Assembly: GCA_045652125.1 (NCBI GenBank)
Contig: JAZRTT010000035.1
Location: 1-31,641, forward strand
DNA from: Avoscillospira sp045652125
GTDB lineage: Bacteria > Bacillota > Clostridia > Oscillospirales > Oscillospiraceae
DNA: 31,641 nucleotides
Direction: 5' to 3'
Both the position numbers and the translations under genes were made by a program. Position 1 is the first letter of the stretch. Every line of letters begins with the position of its first letter. Positions 31,370-31,641 of the stretch are shown here, piece by piece. The notes under the pieces were generated by a model. The model ran no database searches. It was not told where the DNA came from and saw nothing but the letters and a program-made list of their open reading frames with translations.

Positions 31370-31446
31370 CGTATCACCGGAATCAGTATGTCCCAAACAG
31401 CACTTTTTAGTAAAATATAAAATTTTTGGTTTTTTGAAAATAACGG

Positions 31447-31475
31447 TTGACAATTTGGCTTCTTGTCGCTATAAT
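31447..31475 (+). promoter_or_regulatory. Consensus promoter of the tRNA cluster
   Basis: A perfect TTGACA (31447-31452), a 17-base spacer and a perfect TATAAT (31470-31475) lie 30 bases upstream of the first tRNA, as expected for a strong stable-RNA promoter. Confidence 0.88.
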
Positions 31476-31505
31476 GATATTCGCCCTATGAACTGGGTGC
31501 AATAT

Positions 31506-31581
31506 GGCGGCATAGCTCAGCTGGTAGAGCGTCCGGTTCATACCCGGTGTGTCATCTGTTCAAATCAGATTGCCGCTACCA
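31506..31581 (+). tRNA. tRNA-Met (CAT anticodon, elongator type)
   Basis: A 76-base cloverleaf: acceptor GGCGGCA with TGCCGCT (one G-U pair), D arm GCTC...GAGC, anticodon loop TTCATAC with CAT at 31539-31541, T arm ATCTG-TTCAAAT-CAGAT, and encoded CCA. The GGCGG...CCGCTACCA ends match elongator tRNA-Met of Firmicutes; the initiator-type C1-A72 mismatch and GGG/CCC anticodon stem are absent. Position 27-43 is a U-U mismatch, so the anticodon stem has four clear pairs. Confidence 0.92.
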
Positions 31582-31641
31582 GGCCCGTTGGTCAAGCGGT
31601 TAAGACACCGCCCTTTCACGGCGGTAACATGGGTTCGATTC
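31582..31641 (+). tRNA. tRNA-Glu (TTC anticodon), cut by the window end
   Basis: It starts directly after the CCA of tRNA-Met with no spacer. Acceptor GGCCCGT, D arm, anticodon stem CCGCC / GGCGG and loop CTTTCAC with TTC at 31615-31617 are visible, as is the start of the T arm GGGTTCGATTC. The last ~15 bases fall outside the window. This tRNA is a substrate of MnmA, encoded at 25569. Confidence 0.92.

Noticed and set aside
1..31641. CRISPR array or prophage
   Set aside because: I saw no regularly spaced direct repeats, no cas genes, and no phage structural genes. The only mobile content is the element end at 1-2580 and two short palindromes.

Overview
The window reads as a chromosomal segment of a strictly anaerobic, spore-forming Gram-positive bacterium of the class Clostridia, most like a gut Oscillospiraceae/Ruminococcaceae relative. 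The reasons are strong AGGAGG ribosome sites, short intercistronic gaps, the dnaX-ybaB-recR order, oxygen-sensitive iron-sulfur and flavin enzymes, and short palindromic repeats of a kind I recall from gut clostridia. This placement is inferred from content, not from a search.

Bases 1-2580 are the right-hand end of an integrative mobile element: the tail of a relaxase, a small TnpW-like protein and a large serine recombinase of the TnpX type, all on the plus strand. Convergent to it, on the minus strand from 13583 down to 2661, lies the centrepiece: one tightly packed eleven-gene operon. In transcription order it holds an LDH-fold dehydrogenase with a malate-dehydrogenase specificity residue, HdrB, HdrC, HdrA, FlxD, FlxC, FlxB, FlxA, a soluble fumarate reductase (FrdB, FrdA) and an AspT/SucE-type transporter. 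A sigma-A-like promoter (13643-13671) and an upstream terminator (13694-13727) frame it. I infer a soluble, flavin-bifurcating NADH:fumarate reductase. Oxaloacetate goes to malate and then fumarate (a fumarase must lie elsewhere), fumarate is reduced by FrdAB, and ferredoxin is reduced at the same time by Flx-Hdr. The transporter would exchange succinate for aspartate or another C4 acid.

From 17601 down to 13747 a second minus-strand operon holds a TagA/WecG glycosyltransferase, a DJ-1/PfpI protein, the endolytic transglycosylase MltG and a U32-family (TrhP-like) tRNA hydroxylation protein. Plus-strand genes follow: a very cysteine-rich protein of unknown function, possibly spore-associated, and dnaX-ybaB-recR. 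A palindromic repeat and a bidirectional terminator close this stretch.

From 25452 down to 21549 a minus-strand run holds a YfbR-like HD nucleotidase, a TIGR04255 protein, a PstS-like lipoprotein and a WG-repeat-like lipoprotein, with a second palindromic repeat inside it. mnmA diverges from this run. Then come an ECF sigma factor with a partner membrane protein and a recognisable ECF-type promoter, a D,D-carboxypeptidase, mtaB, and a small membrane protein. The window ends with a consensus promoter, tRNA-Met(CAT) and a tRNA-Glu(TTC) cut by the window edge.
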